A stretch of 6,231 nucleotides of DNA from Anaerolineae bacterium (lineage in GTDB: Bacteria > Chloroflexota > Anaerolineae > Aggregatilineales > UBA2796). Under the pieces are notes generated by a model. That model saw nothing but the letters and a program-made list of their open reading frames with translations. It was not told where the DNA came from and did not search any database. Location of the stretch: positions 1 to 6,231 of the forward strand of contig JADZBY010000373.1 of the NCBI GenBank assembly GCA_020851855.1, written 5' to 3'. Below, piece after piece: positions 5,686 through 6,231 of the stretch (positions are counted from its first letter, which is position 1; each line of letters begins with the position of its first letter). Position numbers and translations under genes: made by a program.

Positions 5686-5694
5686 ATTGTATCA
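5686..5694 (-). promoter_or_regulatory. Candidate extended -10 promoter, second choice for the FHA gene
   Basis: The minus strand reads TGATACAAT, a TGn-extended -10 of the same form as TGTTACAAT before the HEAT gene. It lies 6 bases from the edge of the inverted repeat at 5701-5839 and reads away from it toward the FHA gene. The leader would be about 105 bases. Confidence 0.4.
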
Positions 5695-5700
5695 GAACTT

Positions 5701-5839
5701 CCTCACCCCCGGCCCCTCTCCACGTCTGCCACCCCAGGGGGACCCCGGCAGTCGTAGAGAGGGGAGTCGGCACGCCGTCTACCGCGTTCTTCCCCTTCTC
5801 TATGCGGTACTCCGCGTGGAGAGGGGGCAGGGGGTGAGG
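5701..5839. repeat. 139-bp long inverted repeat with nested hairpins (copy B of the CCTCACCCCC family)
   Basis: The left end (5701-5724: CCTCACCCCC, GG, CCCCTCTCCACG) and the right end (5815-5839) are complementary apart from the two or three bases after the CCTCACCCCC block. Inside lie further stems: CTGCC (5726-5730) with GGCAG (5747-5751), TAGAGAGGGGA (5755-5765) with TCCCC-T-TCTCTA (5791-5802), and GCGG (5804-5807) with CCGC (5812-5815). Outside the ends, GAACTT (5695-5700) and AAGTTC (5844-5849) extend the symmetry. Nothing here looks coding. It fills most of the gap between two minus-strand genes and may be a palindromic intergenic repeat, a MITE, or a terminator for the upstream gene. 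Confidence 0.7.
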
Positions 5840-5876
5840 CCCAAAGTTCCCAACAGCTTCCAGCGCGACGGCCCGC

Positions 5877-6231
5877 TTACCGCTCGCCCAGGTCCTTGTT
5901 CGTCAGAAGCCGGATGCCCTTGATCTCGACGGGCTTCTGGTTCGAGAAGACGCGGGCGATCTTGGGGCTGCCCTGTACGGTGCGGCGGTCGAGCATGACC
6001 ACGTCCATCAGGGCCGCACTCAGCGCCTTGGCGTCGGGGTACACGGCAAAGGTGAAGCTGCGCTCGATGCCGCCTTCCGTGTGTGGGCGCACGACGGGGT
6101 GCGTGTCCACCCACATGACGACAATCGGGCCTTTGAGCAGCGCAGCGAGCGTGGGCCGGTTGGGATACGGCTCCGTGCCCCACATCCGCTCGTGAAGCTG
6201 GACGAGTTCCATGAAGGCGAGGTTGTACTGG
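5877..6231 (-). CDS. Unrecognised protein, C-terminal 117 residues (start lies beyond the window)
   Basis: The reading frame is open to the right edge and ends with TAA at 5879-5877, so only the C-terminal part is present. An in-frame ATG at 6212 exists, but the preceding codons (QYNLAF) are also open and fit the same amphipathic helix, so I treat it as internal. I do not recognise the family. Visible features are an N-terminal helix FMELVQLHERMWG, a hydrophobic strand GPIVVMWVDTHPVV, a polar loop RPHTEGGIERS, a second strand FTFAVYPD followed by a helix, and a charged end KPVEIKGIRLLTNKDLGER. No membrane segment, Cys cluster or known catalytic motif is seen. It is on the same strand as the Ub-like/FHA gene but separated by 300 bases, a long inverted repeat and promoter candidates, so co-transcription is uncertain. 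Confidence 0.65.
   Translation of the reverse strand, partial: QYNLAFMELVQLHERMWGTEPYPNRPTLAALLKGPIVVMWVDTHPVVRPHTEGGIERSFTFAVYPDAKALSAALMDVVMLDRRTVQGSPKIARVFSNQKPVEIKGIRLLTNKDLGER

Noticed and set aside
5573..5773. 66-codon minus-strand open frame ending in an ATGA overlap with the FHA start
   Set aside because: The overlap looks like translational coupling, but half of the frame lies in the inverted repeat. The product has no recognisable domain, no good ribosome site precedes it, and promoter candidates for the FHA gene lie inside it.
5640..5876. CRISPR array or tandem repeats in the repeat-rich gap
   Set aside because: The similar blocks are inverted, not direct, and there are no equal-length spacers.

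Overview
The window is GC-rich DNA from a free-living bacterium. My best guess is Chloroflexota (Anaerolineae-like). The reasons are an EsaB/YukD-like domain fused to an FHA domain, a HEAT-repeat protein with a proline-rich tail, extended -10 promoters of the form TGnTACAAT, and intergenic inverted repeats built on CCTCACCCCC / CCCCTCTCC. This assignment rests on family recall and style, not on a marker gene. I see no rRNA, tRNA, CRISPR array or intact transposase.

Left part (1-2391): a regulated redox module. On the minus strand, a short-chain dehydrogenase (1677-823) is followed after 28 bases by a small NADP-dependent reductase of the F420:NADP-oxidoreductase type (794-111). Together they form a two-gene operon. 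Divergent from it is a TetR-family repressor (1816-2391). The 138-base gap between them holds two related palindromes with centres 31 bp apart. They are very likely the operators through which the repressor controls itself and the operon. Just past the operon lies a compact, highly folded element of about 100 bp (9-114), bounded by CTAG on both sides and touching the reductase stop codon. It looks like a miniature insertion.

Middle (2392-4863): two plus-strand genes. The first (2502-3515) belongs to the iron-alcohol-dehydrogenase / glycerol-1-phosphate-dehydrogenase fold, but by my alignment from memory it lacks both metal-binding histidines, so it may be a pseudoenzyme. After a repeat-bearing gap with an extended -10 promoter comes a TTG-initiated HEAT-repeat protein with a disordered Pro-rich tail (3769-4863).

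Right part (4864-6231): two minus-strand genes, convergent with the HEAT gene. One encodes a ubiquitin-like (EsaB/YukD-type) domain joined to an FHA domain (5576-4914). The other is the C-terminal end of an unrecognised protein that runs off the right edge (6231-5877). The 300-base gap between them carries a 139-bp long inverted repeat with nested hairpins, plus two candidate promoters for the FHA gene.

I do not see a complete new multi-gene system. The items most worth following up are the degenerate Fe-ADH-like protein, the double operator, the CTAG-bounded element and the Ub-like/FHA fusion.
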